DNA of 64,000 nucleotides from Thiobacillus sp. GTDB taxonomy: Bacteria; Pseudomonadota; Gammaproteobacteria; Burkholderiales; Thiobacillaceae. Location of the stretch: the NCBI GenBank assembly GCA_030680405.1, contig JAUXVT010000052.1, forward strand, positions 88,652 through 152,651, given 5' to 3'. Positions 42,737 to 51,339 of the stretch are shown in pieces. The notes beneath the pieces are model-generated. The model was not told the origin of the DNA and ran no database searches. It worked only from the letters and a program-made list of their open reading frames with translations. How positions within the stretch are numbered: the first letter of the stretch is position 1; every line of letters starts with the position of its first letter. Made by a program: the position numbers and the translations under genes.

Positions 42737-43660
42737 ATGACTCCGAGTTTGTTCACCTGGCTCAAGCGCAAGCAGCAAACAGGCTACCTGGCGATTCAGG
42801 CCGGGGCGGGGCTTCTATCCCATGTCGAGCTGAACTGGCAGAACGGCCGGCCTGTCGTCGCGGCCTGCGTGGCCCGCAATGACGACGGCGAGTCGGCAAA
42901 ATCCTGGTCGGTGTATGGCAACGCGCCGGTTCCGGTTGGGGTGGTGCTGTCGGCAGGTGAATATCAGCTGCTGCCCATCGAGGCGCCGCCGGTTCCGCTT
43001 GAAGAACTAAAAATGGCGGTGCGTTGGCGCATCAAGGATCAGCTCGATTTTCCGGTCGACGATGCCACGGTCGACGTGATTCGCCTCGAGCAGGGCAATG
43101 TCGAGCCCGGGAGCAAGTTGCTCGCCGTGGTGGCGCACAATCAGGTGCTGAAAAAATACATGGGGCTGGCCGAGCGCGCCAAGCTCAATCTGACAGCCAT
43201 CGACATTCCGGAACTGGCGCAACGCAACATCTCGGCCTTGCTGGAAACGCCGGACCGCGTGCTGGCACTGCTCTCGTTCACTCCGCAGGGCGGCCTGTTG
43301 ACCGTGACCCGTAACGGCGATCTGTGTTTCTACCGCCGGCTGGAATGCAATACGGCCGAGTTGGCCGAACAGAATGAAGACCGCAGAAGCGTGGTGTTCG
43401 ACCGGTTGGCGCTGGAACTGCAACGCAGCCTCGATCACATCGAACGGCAACACAGCGGCTGGCGCCTTGACAGGATTGTGCTCGCCCCCCCGCCCGCAGT
43501 GCCCGGTATGGCCGATTATCTGCGGCATCAGATTTACCTGCCGCTGGAGATCGCTGACCTGACCGCGTTGTTTGCCCAGCTGCCGGCCGAGCCGGACAAG
43601 CTGGCGGCGTGCTGGTTTGCGCTGGGTGGCGCGCTGCGGCGCGAGGAGAAAAGCCTGTGA
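42737..43660 (+). CDS. mshI: MSHA biogenesis protein MshI (PilM-like)
   Basis: 307 residues with PilM/MshI-like actin-fold features (YLAIQAGAGLLSHVELN, LEELKMAVRWRIKDQLDFPVDDATVDV, LNLTAIDIPELAQRNISALL). In the cytoplasm it is expected to join the inner-membrane assembly complex. The stop overlaps the next gene (GTGA). Confidence 0.87.
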   Translation: MTPSLFTWLKRKQQTGYLAIQAGAGLLSHVELNWQNGRPVVAACVARNDDGESAKSWSVYGNAPVPVGVVLSAGEYQLLPIEAPPVPLEELKMAVRWRIKDQLDFPVDDATVDVIRLEQGNVEPGSKLLAVVAHNQVLKKYMGLAERAKLNLTAIDIPELAQRNISALLETPDRVLALLSFTPQGGLLTVTRNGDLCFYRRLECNTAELAEQNEDRRSVVFDRLALELQRSLDHIERQHSGWRLDRIVLAPPPAVPGMADYLRHQIYLPLEIADLTALFAQLPAEPDKLAACWFALGGALRREEKSL

Positions 43661-44271
43661 GCCTGCAGCAGATCAACTTGCTGAATCCGCAGCTGCTCAC
43701 TCCGCACGTCGCCTTTTCCAGCAAGACCATCGCCTGGATGCTGCTGGGTGTGGTGGTACTCGGGCTGGGCTTATATGGAGTGGTGGAGAGCGGTGCCGGC
43801 AGTGTCAGGAAGCAGCTGGATCAGGCGCAAAACCAGCGTGACGAACTGCAGGCCAAAGTCGATGCGCTGAGTCAGCCTTCCGAGGACGGACTGACGCCGG
43901 AAGACAAACGCGCCCAGGTCGTGGCGCAGGAAAAGCACCGCATCGCGCAGCTGAAGCGCCTGCAGACGGCGCTGGGCATGCTGCAGGGCGAGGCGGCTTT
44001 TTCGGCACGCCTGCGCGCGCTGGCGCAGGAAGGGCTGCCCGGTGTCTGGCTCACCGCAATCGAGTTTGCCGACGCGGGTTTTCGGCTGGAAGGGCGCGCC
44101 CTGCAAGCGGCGAGCATCCCGGATTATCTGGCCGTGCTGTCGCGGCAATCCGCGCTGAAGGATTTGCCGCTTATCGGTTTCAGCATCCTGCCGCCCGAGA
44201 CGGGCCAGGGCACCCAAACCATTACGCCGGGGGTGGCCTTTGCCGTCAACCCGGCGGCGGCGGGACGGTGA
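43657..44271 (+). CDS. PilN-like inner-membrane MSHA protein
   Basis: 204 residues from a GTG at 43657, preceded by GAGGAG. N-terminal QQINLLNPQLL is the PilN/MshI2 signature, then one helix (IAWMLLGVVVLGLGLYGVV), a coiled coil and a small periplasmic domain. It is equivalent to the second MshI/PilN partner. The stop and the next start form TGATG. Confidence 0.82.
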   Translation: MSLQQINLLNPQLLTPHVAFSSKTIAWMLLGVVVLGLGLYGVVESGAGSVRKQLDQAQNQRDELQAKVDALSQPSEDGLTPEDKRAQVVAQEKHRIAQLKRLQTALGMLQGEAAFSARLRALAQEGLPGVWLTAIEFADAGFRLEGRALQAASIPDYLAVLSRQSALKDLPLIGFSILPPETGQGTQTITPGVAFAVNPAAAGR

Positions 44272-44960
44272 TGGACGCCCTCAAGCAGCGCTGGCTGGCA
44301 TGGTCGATGCGCATCGATTCGCTGAGCTTCCGCGAGCGCATCCTGGTGTTTCTGGCGGTGGCGGGCGTGGCCCTGAGTCTGGTGTTTATCGGGCTGATCG
44401 AGCCCGCGCTCAAGCGCCAGGAGCAAATGCTGGTGAATGCCAGCGGATTGCAGCAGGAAATATTCACCCTGCGCGAACAGCTGACCCAGAGCGAACGGCT
44501 TAACCAGAGCGGACTGAATACCGAGTTGGGTCGCCTGCGGGCAGAGGCTGCCACGCTGGAGCAGCAGATGAAGGCGCGCGAAAGCGGCCTGATTCCGCCG
44601 GACAAGATGATTGCCGCCATTAAAACCCTGTTGACGGCGCAACCGGGCCTGACCCTGGTGGCCTTGCAGACCGAGCCGCCGCGCCCGGCACTGGACGCGG
44701 CGACGGCCGAGACCGGGGGCGCACCCGAGCAGATGCCATCCGGACAAGCGCCGCCCGCCGAAACGTTTTACAAGCATGGCGTGATCGTGCGCGTTCAGGG
44801 CAGTTATGCCCAGCTTGTCGATTATGTGGCGCGTCTGGAAAGCCTGCCGTGGACGGTGCAGTGGCAGTCAGTCAAACTGGACGCTAGCCAGCATCCCCGG
44901 CTTGAACTGACGCTGGAACTGAACACGCTGAGCCGGGAGTCGACATGGGCGCGCTTGTGA
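44271..44960 (+). CDS. mshJ: MSHA biogenesis protein MshJ (PilO-like)
   Basis: 229 residues. One N-terminal helix (ILVFLAVAGVALSLVFIGLIEPAL), coiled coil (residues ~50-105) and a periplasmic domain ending LELTLELNTLSRES. It fits MshJ/PilO, partner of the PilN-like protein. The start is the ATG at 44271 or the GTG just before it. It overlaps mshK by 16 bases. Confidence 0.83.
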   Translation: MDALKQRWLAWSMRIDSLSFRERILVFLAVAGVALSLVFIGLIEPALKRQEQMLVNASGLQQEIFTLREQLTQSERLNQSGLNTELGRLRAEAATLEQQMKARESGLIPPDKMIAAIKTLLTAQPGLTLVALQTEPPRPALDAATAETGGAPEQMPSGQAPPAETFYKHGVIVRVQGSYAQLVDYVARLESLPWTVQWQSVKLDASQHPRLELTLELNTLSRESTWARL

Positions 44961-45289
44961 AAACCAGGGTGCTGAAAGTTCAACTGGCGCTGGCGCTGGC
45001 GCTGGCCGCCGGGTGGGCGGCAGCAGCGTTCGATCCCACCGCGCCGCCGAAAACCAGGGCGAGTGTCAGTGCCGAAACCGCGCATGAAGAAGCCAGCCTG
45101 GCCTGGGTGCGGGTGAATGGTCCGCACTCGATCGCCTGGTATAACGGCACCACCGTCAAGCTGGGCGACCCGGTGGATGGCGGACGGGTGACCGCCATCC
45201 GTGAAGACCACATTGTCATATCGGGCAAGGGCGGAAGCCGCGCCGTTTATCTGCTCGATCACTCGATCCGTAGCAATCGCATGCACTGA
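44945..45289 (+). CDS. mshK: MSHA biogenesis protein MshK (PilP-like)
   Basis: 114 residues with a signal peptide (VQLALALALAAGWAAAAF) and a small beta domain (VNGPHSIAWYNGTTVKLGDPVDGGRVTAI, DHIVISGKGGSR), as in MshK/PilP-type proteins that bridge to the secretin. Confidence 0.8.
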   Translation: MGALVKTRVLKVQLALALALAAGWAAAAFDPTAPPKTRASVSAETAHEEASLAWVRVNGPHSIAWYNGTTVKLGDPVDGGRVTAIREDHIVISGKGGSRAVYLLDHSIRSNRMH

Positions 45290-45305
45290 TGCATCCGGGC
45301 AAAAC

Positions 45306-46967
45306 ATGGGACTGAATATGTATAAACACATTGTCTTGGCTGGTTTGATTCTGTATGGCTGTGCCAGTCCGTTTGGCAAGGAGGGCAAGGATGCGCTGAA
45401 TGCCGCGCTGGAAACGCCCGCCCCCCAGCCGGCGCCGCTTGCCCCGCCGCCGGCTGCCGTGCAGCAGGCCGTGATGGACGCGGTGCGCGAAACGCCCGCT
45501 GCAGTCAAGCCGGCCAGCGCCGAGCCCCGCTTCAGCCTGACGGTGAACAATGCCAAGGCGTCCGAGGTGTTCATGGGCATGGTGACGGGCACGCCTTACA
45601 GCATGCTGGTGCATCCGGATGTCACCGGCACGCTGACGCTCAATCTGAAGAACGTGACGGTGCCCGAGGCGATGGAGGCGGTGCGCGCGCTGTACGGCTA
45701 CGAATACGAAGTCCAGGGCAAGCGCATTATCGTGCCGTCGCCCGCCATGCAAACCCGTATCTATCATCTGAATGCGCTGGCGATGCAGCGCAAGGGCTCG
45801 TCGGACATGCGCGTGGTGTCCGGCTCGGTCAGTCTGAGCAGTGGCAGCGGCGGGGGAGGCGGTACCGGATCTTCGCCCGCCAGCGCGTCCAAATCGCTGG
45901 AAACCAGCAGCGTGCAAACGTCGACCGACTCGAAATACTGGGAGGAAGTCGGTCTGTCCCTGAAAACGCTGGTCGGCGAGGAGGGCAGCGTGGTGGTGAG
46001 CCCGCAATCCGGCATCATCATCGTGAAAGCGGCGCCTGCCAGCCTGTACATGGTGGAAAAGTATTTGCGTGCGTCGGAACTGGTGAGCGCACGCCAGGTG
46101 ATGCTGGAAGCCAAGATTCTGGAAGTGCAGCTGAATGACGGCTATCAGTCCGGCATCAACTGGGCAACGTTGCAACATGACGGCAAGATGGCGATCGGGG
46201 TGAACGGTCTCAATCCTGCTGGGGCTTCACCAATCAACCTGGGGGGAACGGTCGCGCAAATGCTGGGTGGCCTGATTCCCGGCCCAACCGGGAGTTTGTT
46301 TGGCCTGGCTTTCAACGATGGGGATTTTGGTGCGGTCATCAATCTGATCAAGAGCCAGGGTACGGTGCATGTGTTGTCCAGCCCGCGCATCGCCACCATC
46401 AACAATCAGAAAGCCGTGCTCAAGGTGGGAACGGATGACTTTTTCGTGACTGAAATCAAAGCGGGTACGGCGGCCACGACTACGTTGCCAGGGACGCCGA
46501 CCGAAGTTATTGTGCAACCCTTCTTTTCCGGCATTGCGCTGGATGTGACCCCGCAAATCGACGACAAGGACAACATCACGTTGCATGTTCGTCCTTCAGT
46601 CAGTAGCGTCAAGGAAAGTAAGAAAGAAATCGATCTGGGGGAATTTCTTGGCATATTTAAGTTGCCGCTGGCCTCCAGCAGCATTTCCGAAACCGACAGC
46701 GTGGTGCGCCTCAAGGATGGCCACATCGTGGCTATTGGCGGGCTGATGAGCCAAACCTTCGACGACAGCAAAAATCGCATCCCGCTGCTCGGCGATATTC
46801 CCGTTCTGGGGCAACTCTTCGGCAACACCAGCCAGGCCAGCCAGAAGCGCGAACTGGTGGTGCTGATCAAAACCACCCTGATCCGTGACAGCCAGGACTG
46901 GAACCGCGATCTGGAGGCCACCCAGCGTCGTTTCCAGGCCTACGACCTGCCTGAATTCCAGCCATGA
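45306..46967 (+). CDS. mshL: MSHA outer-membrane secretin MshL
   Basis: About 553 residues from the ATG at 45306 (another in-frame ATG at 45318). A lipoprotein-type signal (VLAGLILYGCAS) is followed by an N0/STN domain, N1-like domains (LTVNNAKASEVFMGM, VTGTLTLNLKNVTVPEAMEAV), a Ser/Gly linker and a secretin domain (RQVMLEAKILEVQLNDGYQSG, GTVHVLSSPRIATINNQKAVLKVG). It is the outer-membrane pore for the pilus. Confidence 0.92.
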   Translation: MGLNMYKHIVLAGLILYGCASPFGKEGKDALNAALETPAPQPAPLAPPPAAVQQAVMDAVRETPAAVKPASAEPRFSLTVNNAKASEVFMGMVTGTPYSMLVHPDVTGTLTLNLKNVTVPEAMEAVRALYGYEYEVQGKRIIVPSPAMQTRIYHLNALAMQRKGSSDMRVVSGSVSLSSGSGGGGGTGSSPASASKSLETSSVQTSTDSKYWEEVGLSLKTLVGEEGSVVVSPQSGIIIVKAAPASLYMVEKYLRASELVSARQVMLEAKILEVQLNDGYQSGINWATLQHDGKMAIGVNGLNPAGASPINLGGTVAQMLGGLIPGPTGSLFGLAFNDGDFGAVINLIKSQGTVHVLSSPRIATINNQKAVLKVGTDDFFVTEIKAGTAATTTLPGTPTEVIVQPFFSGIALDVTPQIDDKDNITLHVRPSVSSVKESKKEIDLGEFLGIFKLPLASSSISETDSVVRLKDGHIVAIGGLMSQTFDDSKNRIPLLGDIPVLGQLFGNTSQASQKRELVVLIKTTLIRDSQDWNRDLEATQRRFQAYDLPEFQP

Positions 46968-47860
46968 TCGACTGGTGGCGGCACTTCGGCCTGCGAGAAC
47001 CGCCATTTGGCCTGACTCCCGACACCAGCTTTTTCTTTCCCGCGCTGCCGTACCAGGAAGCCCATGAAACCTTGCTCTATGCGCTGAGCGCGGGCGAAGG
47101 TTTTCTGGCGGTCGAAGGCGAGGTGGGAACCGGTAAAACGCTGCTGCTGCGCCGTTTGTTGAACAGCTTGCCGGAACGCTGGCAGGTGGCATTCGTGCCT
47201 AATCCGGGGCTTGATCCGCGTGGTCTGTATGCGGCGATCGCAATCGAGTTCGGCGTGCCTGCCGACGGCGCCAGCGAAGACTTGCTGCATCGTCTGGAGC
47301 GGCATTTCATTGCCCTGGCCCAGCAGGAACGGCAGCCGGTCGTGCTGATCGACGAGGCGCAGGCCCTGCCTGCCGACACGCTCGAAGCGGTGCGCCTGCT
47401 CACCAACCTGGAAACCGAGAAGCGCAAATTGCTGCAAGTCGTGCTGTTCGGCCAACCCGAGTTGATGGCCCGGCTGCGCGAAAAAAACACCCGGCAAATT
47501 CTCACTCGCATCAGTTTTCATGCCAACTTGCGGCCGCTCGATCGCCACGAAGTGGCGGCCTATGTGCAGCATCGCCTGAAGGTGGCGGGGGGCGGCGGGG
47601 CGCTATTTACTTGGTGGGCGGAGCACGCGCTGTGGCGCGTTTCCCGTGGCTTGCCGCGGCTGGTGAACATCATCGCCGCCAAGGCCATGATGCTGGCCTA
47701 CGGCCGGGGTACGCGACAGGTCACATGCCGTCACGTGATGGCGGCAGCGCGCGATACGCTCGCCGCCCGGAAAAGCGTGTCGATTGCTACGCTGGCCTGG
47801 GGGCTGGCTTTGCTGGGGCTGACTGCCGCGGCCGCCGCCGGCTGGCGTTTATTGGGATAA
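46964..47860 (+). CDS. mshM: MSHA AAA ATPase MshM (ExeA-like)
   Basis: 298 residues. Walker A VEGEVGTGKTLLLRR, Walker B PVVLIDEAQALPAD and a C-terminal helix ([20 protein letters not shown]). The N-terminal FGLREPPFGLTPDTSFFF matches ExeA/MshM. It overlaps mshL by 4 bases (ATGA). Confidence 0.9.
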   Translation: MIDWWRHFGLREPPFGLTPDTSFFFPALPYQEAHETLLYALSAGEGFLAVEGEVGTGKTLLLRRLLNSLPERWQVAFVPNPGLDPRGLYAAIAIEFGVPADGASEDLLHRLERHFIALAQQERQPVVLIDEAQALPADTLEAVRLLTNLETEKRKLLQVVLFGQPELMARLREKNTRQILTRISFHANLRPLDRHEVAAYVQHRLKVAGGGGALFTWWAEHALWRVSRGLPRLVNIIAAKAMMLAYGRGTRQVTCRHVMAAARDTLAARKSVSIATLAWGLALLGLTAAAAAGWRLLG

Positions 47861-47876
47861 GACTGGAAGAAACAGG

Positions 47877-48938
47877 ATGAGCGTGATCAACCAAATGCTG
47901 AGGGAACTCGATGCGCGGGGCGCCGCTTCGTCCGATTTGCCTGCTGCATCAACTGGGACGGTTAGCGCAAATCGCCACCCGGCTGGGCTGATTCTGGGAG
48001 GGCTTGGGCTGCTTGCGGTAGGGGCTGCAGCAATCTATTGGATGCTGCCGGCCGCGCCAAAAAAGGTCGACGCGCCGGCCGCCACCGTGATTGCCCGGCA
48101 GGAGACCGCAGCCACGCCGGTTGCCGTGGTGTCCGCTCAAGTGGCGCCCGCTATTCAAAATGCGCTGCAAGCGGTTATTGCTGCTCCCCCTGCCGAACCC
48201 GCCCTTGCGGCGCTTGTGCAACCTCAGGTAGCCATGCCAGTTCCCGAAGCGGTACAGGCGAAGGCAGAACGGCCGCTGTCTGCCGCACCCAAGCTTTTGA
48301 TTCCGGTTCAATCGGCTGATCGGATCGTGGCGCAGGTGGAGCCGGCCGTTGTCAAAAAAATGACCGAGCTGTCGCCTGAGGCTGACGCACAGCAGTATTA
48401 CGACGACGCCCAGACACTGCGCCGCGCCGGCAAATTCGATGCAGCGATCGGCAAGTACCGCCAGGCACTGGAGCGCAATCCGGGGATGACGAACGCGCGA
48501 ACCCAACTCGCCCGGCTGTTGCAGGAGAGTGGGCAGGCCGACGCGGCGCTGTCGCTGCTGAAGACGGGTTTTGAGCAGCGTGCGGACGGCGGTCTGGCGA
48601 TTGCGACCGGGCGCCTGCTGGCGGACCTGGGACAGAAAGATGAGGCGTTGGGCTGGCTGGTGCGTGGTCAGGGTGGCCTGCGCCCCGCGGATCATGCCTT
48701 GATGGGGGCCTTGCTGTCGCAGGCATATCGCCATGAAGAGGCGAGCCGGGCTTATCAGCGTGCGCTGGCTGCCGATCCCAATCAGGGCGGCTGGCTGCTG
48801 GGCTTAGGTCTGGCGCTGGAAGCACAGGGGCGAGTTGAAGAAGCGCGGATGGCGTACCGGAACGCGCTGGAACGAGGGCAATTCAAGCCCGAAGTCATCC
48901 GGTTTTTGCGCGAGCGCAGTGGCTTATTAGCGCCGTGA
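47877..48938 (+). CDS. mshN: MSHA TPR protein MshN
   Basis: 353 residues. The N-terminus SVINQMLRELDARGA is typical of MshN, followed by one helix (LILGGLGLLAVGAAAIYWML), a proline/alanine-rich linker and TPR repeats (residues ~160-340). It is the last msh gene; mshF, mshB, mshQ and a prepilin peptidase gene are not in the window. Confidence 0.88.
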   Translation: MSVINQMLRELDARGAASSDLPAASTGTVSANRHPAGLILGGLGLLAVGAAAIYWMLPAAPKKVDAPAATVIARQETAATPVAVVSAQVAPAIQNALQAVIAAPPAEPALAALVQPQVAMPVPEAVQAKAERPLSAAPKLLIPVQSADRIVAQVEPAVVKKMTELSPEADAQQYYDDAQTLRRAGKFDAAIGKYRQALERNPGMTNARTQLARLLQESGQADAALSLLKTGFEQRADGGLAIATGRLLADLGQKDEALGWLVRGQGGLRPADHALMGALLSQAYRHEEASRAYQRALAADPNQGGWLLGLGLALEAQGRVEEARMAYRNALERGQFKPEVIRFLRERSGLLAP

Positions 48939-49042
48939 GACCCTTGCATGTCAACGCTTTCCACATTTTATGTTGCAATTCAACAACATATTTTTTTCGT
49001 AGCAGAAGAAATTTATTAGATAGTGGTTTTCTTTTACCGATT

Positions 49043-49051
49043 TGCTAGAAT
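49043..49051 (+). promoter_or_regulatory. Possible promoter of the small lipoprotein gene
   Basis: TGCTAGAAT is an extended -10-type element, preceded by an AT-rich stretch (48958-49040). It lies 77 bases upstream of the lipoprotein start. No clean -35 is seen. Confidence 0.35.
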
Positions 49052-49127
49052 CCGCGCGTCGGCTGGATTACATGTCCCGGACCGATCCTGGTGTGGGTTT
49101 TTATATTCGTAAGTAAAGGGAAATCAA

Positions 49128-49355
49128 ATGAAATATTCCATCCTCCTGGCTGCTCTGCTGGCTATTGCCGTGACCGCTTGCGGCAAAAAAGAAGAAGCTG
49201 CTGCTCCCGTAGAAGCGCCTGCTGCTGAAGCGCCTGCTGCTGAAGCGCCTGCTGCTGAAGCACCTGCTGCTGAAGCACCTGCTGCTGAAGCACCTGCTGC
49301 TGAAGCGCCTGCTGCTGAAGCACCTGCTGCTGAAGCACCTGCTCCTGCCAAGTAA
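49128..49355 (+). CDS. Small alanine/proline/glutamate-repeat lipoprotein
   Basis: 75 residues. The lipobox VTAC near residue 18 makes it a lipoprotein (ILLAALLAIAVTACGKKEEA). The mature part is almost wholly AAEAP repeats from a 15-base DNA unit (GC(G/A)CCTGCTGCTGAA, about nine tandem copies, 49213-49345). The opposite strand is also open here but is only a mirror of the repeat. AAAGGGAAATCAA lies before the ATG. The function is unknown; such spacers reach from the membrane. The copy number is likely to vary. Confidence 0.8.
   Translation: MKYSILLAALLAIAVTACGKKEEAAAPVEAPAAEAPAAEAPAAEAPAAEAPAAEAPAAEAPAAEAPAAEAPAPAK
49213..49345 (+). repeat. 15-base tandem repeat in the lipoprotein gene
   Basis: About nine units of GCGCCTGCTGCTGAA or GCACCTGCTGCTGAA in frame, with only third-position changes in the first codon. 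Slippage would add or remove five residues without a frameshift. Confidence 0.85.
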
Positions 49356-49372
49356 TTTTTGGTCAAGGAACG

Positions 49373-49401
49373 AAAAAACCGGCCTTCGGGCCGGTTTTTT
49401 T
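49373..49401. terminator. Bidirectional terminator
   Basis: AACCGGCC-TTCG-GGCCGGTT with A6 before and T7 after works on both strands, ending the lipoprotein gene and the convergent aminotransferase gene. Confidence 0.9.
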
Positions 49402-50569
49402 ATGCCTGCAAAAAGCCTTCAATCCGGGTTAGGGCTTCAGCTAGCCGGGGCAGGGGCTGGGTGTAGGCAAACCGGACATGACGAGCCGCGTTGTGGTGGC
49501 CAAAGTCGATTCCGTGTGTGACTGCGACGTCTGCGTGGTCGAGCAAATGGCTGACGAATGCGTGGCTGTCCAAGGTGAAACGGCTGCAATCGGCATACAG
49601 ATAAAACGCGCCCTGTGGAGTCACGGGGATAGCAAAGCCCCGCTCGCGCAAGGCAGGCAGCAGAAAATCGCGGCGGGCGCGTAGTTCGGCCTTGCGGGCT
49701 TCGAGCTCGCTTAGGGTGGCGGGCGAAAATGCTGCGAGTGCCGCATGCTGTGCCGGGGTGGAAGCCGCGAGAAACAGATTCTGCGCCAGCCGTTCCAGCG
49801 CCGGCATGGCCCAGGCGGGCGCTGCCAGCCAGCCAAGCCGCCAGCCTGTCATCAGGAAATACTTGGAGAAGCTGTTGATGACGAACACGTCGTCCCAGCG
49901 TGCGGCGCTGTGCTCGGTGCCGTCGTAGGTCAGCGCCAGATAGATTTCATCGACGATCAGGGCCACACCCTGCGCGGCGCACCAGTGGTGAATGCGTGCG
50001 AGCTCGTCGGGTGAAATGCGGGTTCCGGTGGGGTTGGACGGGCTGGCGATCAGCACGGCGCGGGTGGCCGGGGTGGCGTGGCGCTGGATTAATTCTAGGG
50101 TGAACTGAAAGCCGCTGGCGGCATCGACCGGAACGGTCACGGCGCGCGCGTCGCAAAAACGGGCAAAGTGGCGGTTGCAGGGATAGCCGGGGTCGGCCAT
50201 CAGCACCTCATCGCCGGGACCGGCCAGCAGGCCCAGCGCCAGCAGCAGGGCACCGGATGCGCCGGGTGTGACGACGACGCGCGCAGGGTCGACCATGGCC
50301 TGCCAGCGTGAGGCATAAAAATCAGAAATCGCCTCGCGCAGGGCGGGCAGGCCGAGTGCACCGGTGTAGTGCGTGTGGCCGGCGCGCAACGCCGCGATGC
50401 CGGCTTCGATGATGGGTTCTGGGGTGGCGAAATCGGGCTCGCCAATTTCCAGGTGGATGATGTCGCGCCCGGCGGCTTCCAGAGCCTGCGCCTGCGCCAG
50501 GATGGCCATGACGTGGAAGGGCGCGATGCCGTCCATGCGGACTGCAGTGTAGGGTTTAGGCGTGCTCAT
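49400..50569 (-). CDS. Class I/II aminotransferase
   Basis: 389 residues of the aspartate/alanine aminotransferase fold. PLP-site motifs: VVVTPGASGALLLAL, SPSNPTGTRIS, DEIYLALTY, the lysine in NSFSKYFLMTGWRLGW, and the C-terminal arginine region HVRFAYTQPLP. Amino donor and acceptor are not clear. Overlaps mtfA by 14 bases. Confidence 0.9.
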   Translation of the reverse strand: MSTPKPYTAVRMDGIAPFHVMAILAQAQALEAAGRDIIHLEIGEPDFATPEPIIEAGIAALRAGHTHYTGALGLPALREAISDFYASRWQAMVDPARVVVTPGASGALLLALGLLAGPGDEVLMADPGYPCNRHFARFCDARAVTVPVDAASGFQFTLELIQRHATPATRAVLIASPSNPTGTRISPDELARIHHWCAAQGVALIVDEIYLALTYDGTEHSAARWDDVFVINSFSKYFLMTGWRLGWLAAPAWAMPALERLAQNLFLAASTPAQHAALAAFSPATLSELEARKAELRARRDFLLPALRERGFAIPVTPQGAFYLYADCSRFTLDSHAFVSHLLDHADVAVTHGIDFGHHNAARHVRFAYTQPLPRLAEALTRIEGFLQA

Positions 50570-51335
50570 GGGTCTCCAGCTGTGCCAGCGGATGCTGGCG
50601 ATAGAACTGCTGCAATTGCCGGTAAATCGCCGGGTATTCGGTGTCGAGCAGGTGTGGCGTCTCGAAAAACACCTCGGTCAGCACCGCAAAGAACTCGGCG
50701 GGGTTGGCGGTGGCGTAGGGGTCGATGGCCGTGTCCTCGCCCGCATCGATGCGGGCGCACAAATCCTCATAGGCCGCGCTGAAGTCACGTGCCCAGCTGG
50801 CGGAATCCATGCCGCGATGCAGGGGCGGAAAGCCATTGGCGTCGCCGTTCAGCATGTCGAGCTTGTGCGCAAACTCATGCAGCACGACGTTGACGCCATC
50901 GGCCTGGCCACTGGTTGCCACATCGGCCAGCGACAGCACGAGCGGTCCGCCGTGCCAGGACTCGCCTGCCAGAATATCACGCGAGCGATGCACCACCCCG
51001 GCCTCATCAATTTCCTCGAGATCGCGCAGAAATTCGTCGGGGTAGAGAATGATTTCGCTCCAACCTTGGTAACTGTCGTCGGTGAGATTGAGCGTCAACA
51101 GGCAGGCCTGCAGTGCGATGACGCGTTGGGTGGCGTCATCGACGTCCGCGCCGCCCGCAGCGGAAAACGTCTTGTCGTGGATAAACAGGCTGGCGGCTTC
51201 ACGCAGACGCGTCCGCTCCGACGCATCGAGTCCGTGCAAAATCGGCAGACGGGCAAGGATCGCGTCGAAAGCATCGAGCGGGATGGCATGTCGCTCGAGA
51301 ATGCGCGCGCGCCGCCAGCGGCCAAACCAGCTCAT
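50556..51335 (-). CDS. mtfA: Zinc-dependent peptidase MtfA
   Basis: 259 residues with the gluzincin motif VVLHEFAHKLDMLNGDANG and a downstream glutamate (NPAEFFAVLTEVFFE), as in MtfA (M90). E. coli MtfA (YeeI) binds the Mlc repressor. A transposon-free operon with rmuC upstream by 4 bases. Confidence 0.92.
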   Translation of the reverse strand: MSWFGRWRRARILERHAIPLDAFDAILARLPILHGLDASERTRLREAASLFIHDKTFSAAGGADVDDATQRVIALQACLLTLNLTDDSYQGWSEIILYPDEFLRDLEEIDEAGVVHRSRDILAGESWHGGPLVLSLADVATSGQADGVNVVLHEFAHKLDMLNGDANGFPPLHRGMDSASWARDFSAAYEDLCARIDAGEDTAIDPYATANPAEFFAVLTEVFFETPHLLDTEYPAIYRQLQQFYRQHPLAQLETHEHA

Positions 51336-51339
51336 GCGC

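Noticed and set aside
49124..49366. Open frame opposite the lipoprotein (repeated ASAAG)
   Set aside because: It mirrors the 15-base repeat on the other strand; the plus strand has the lipoprotein signal and ribosome site.
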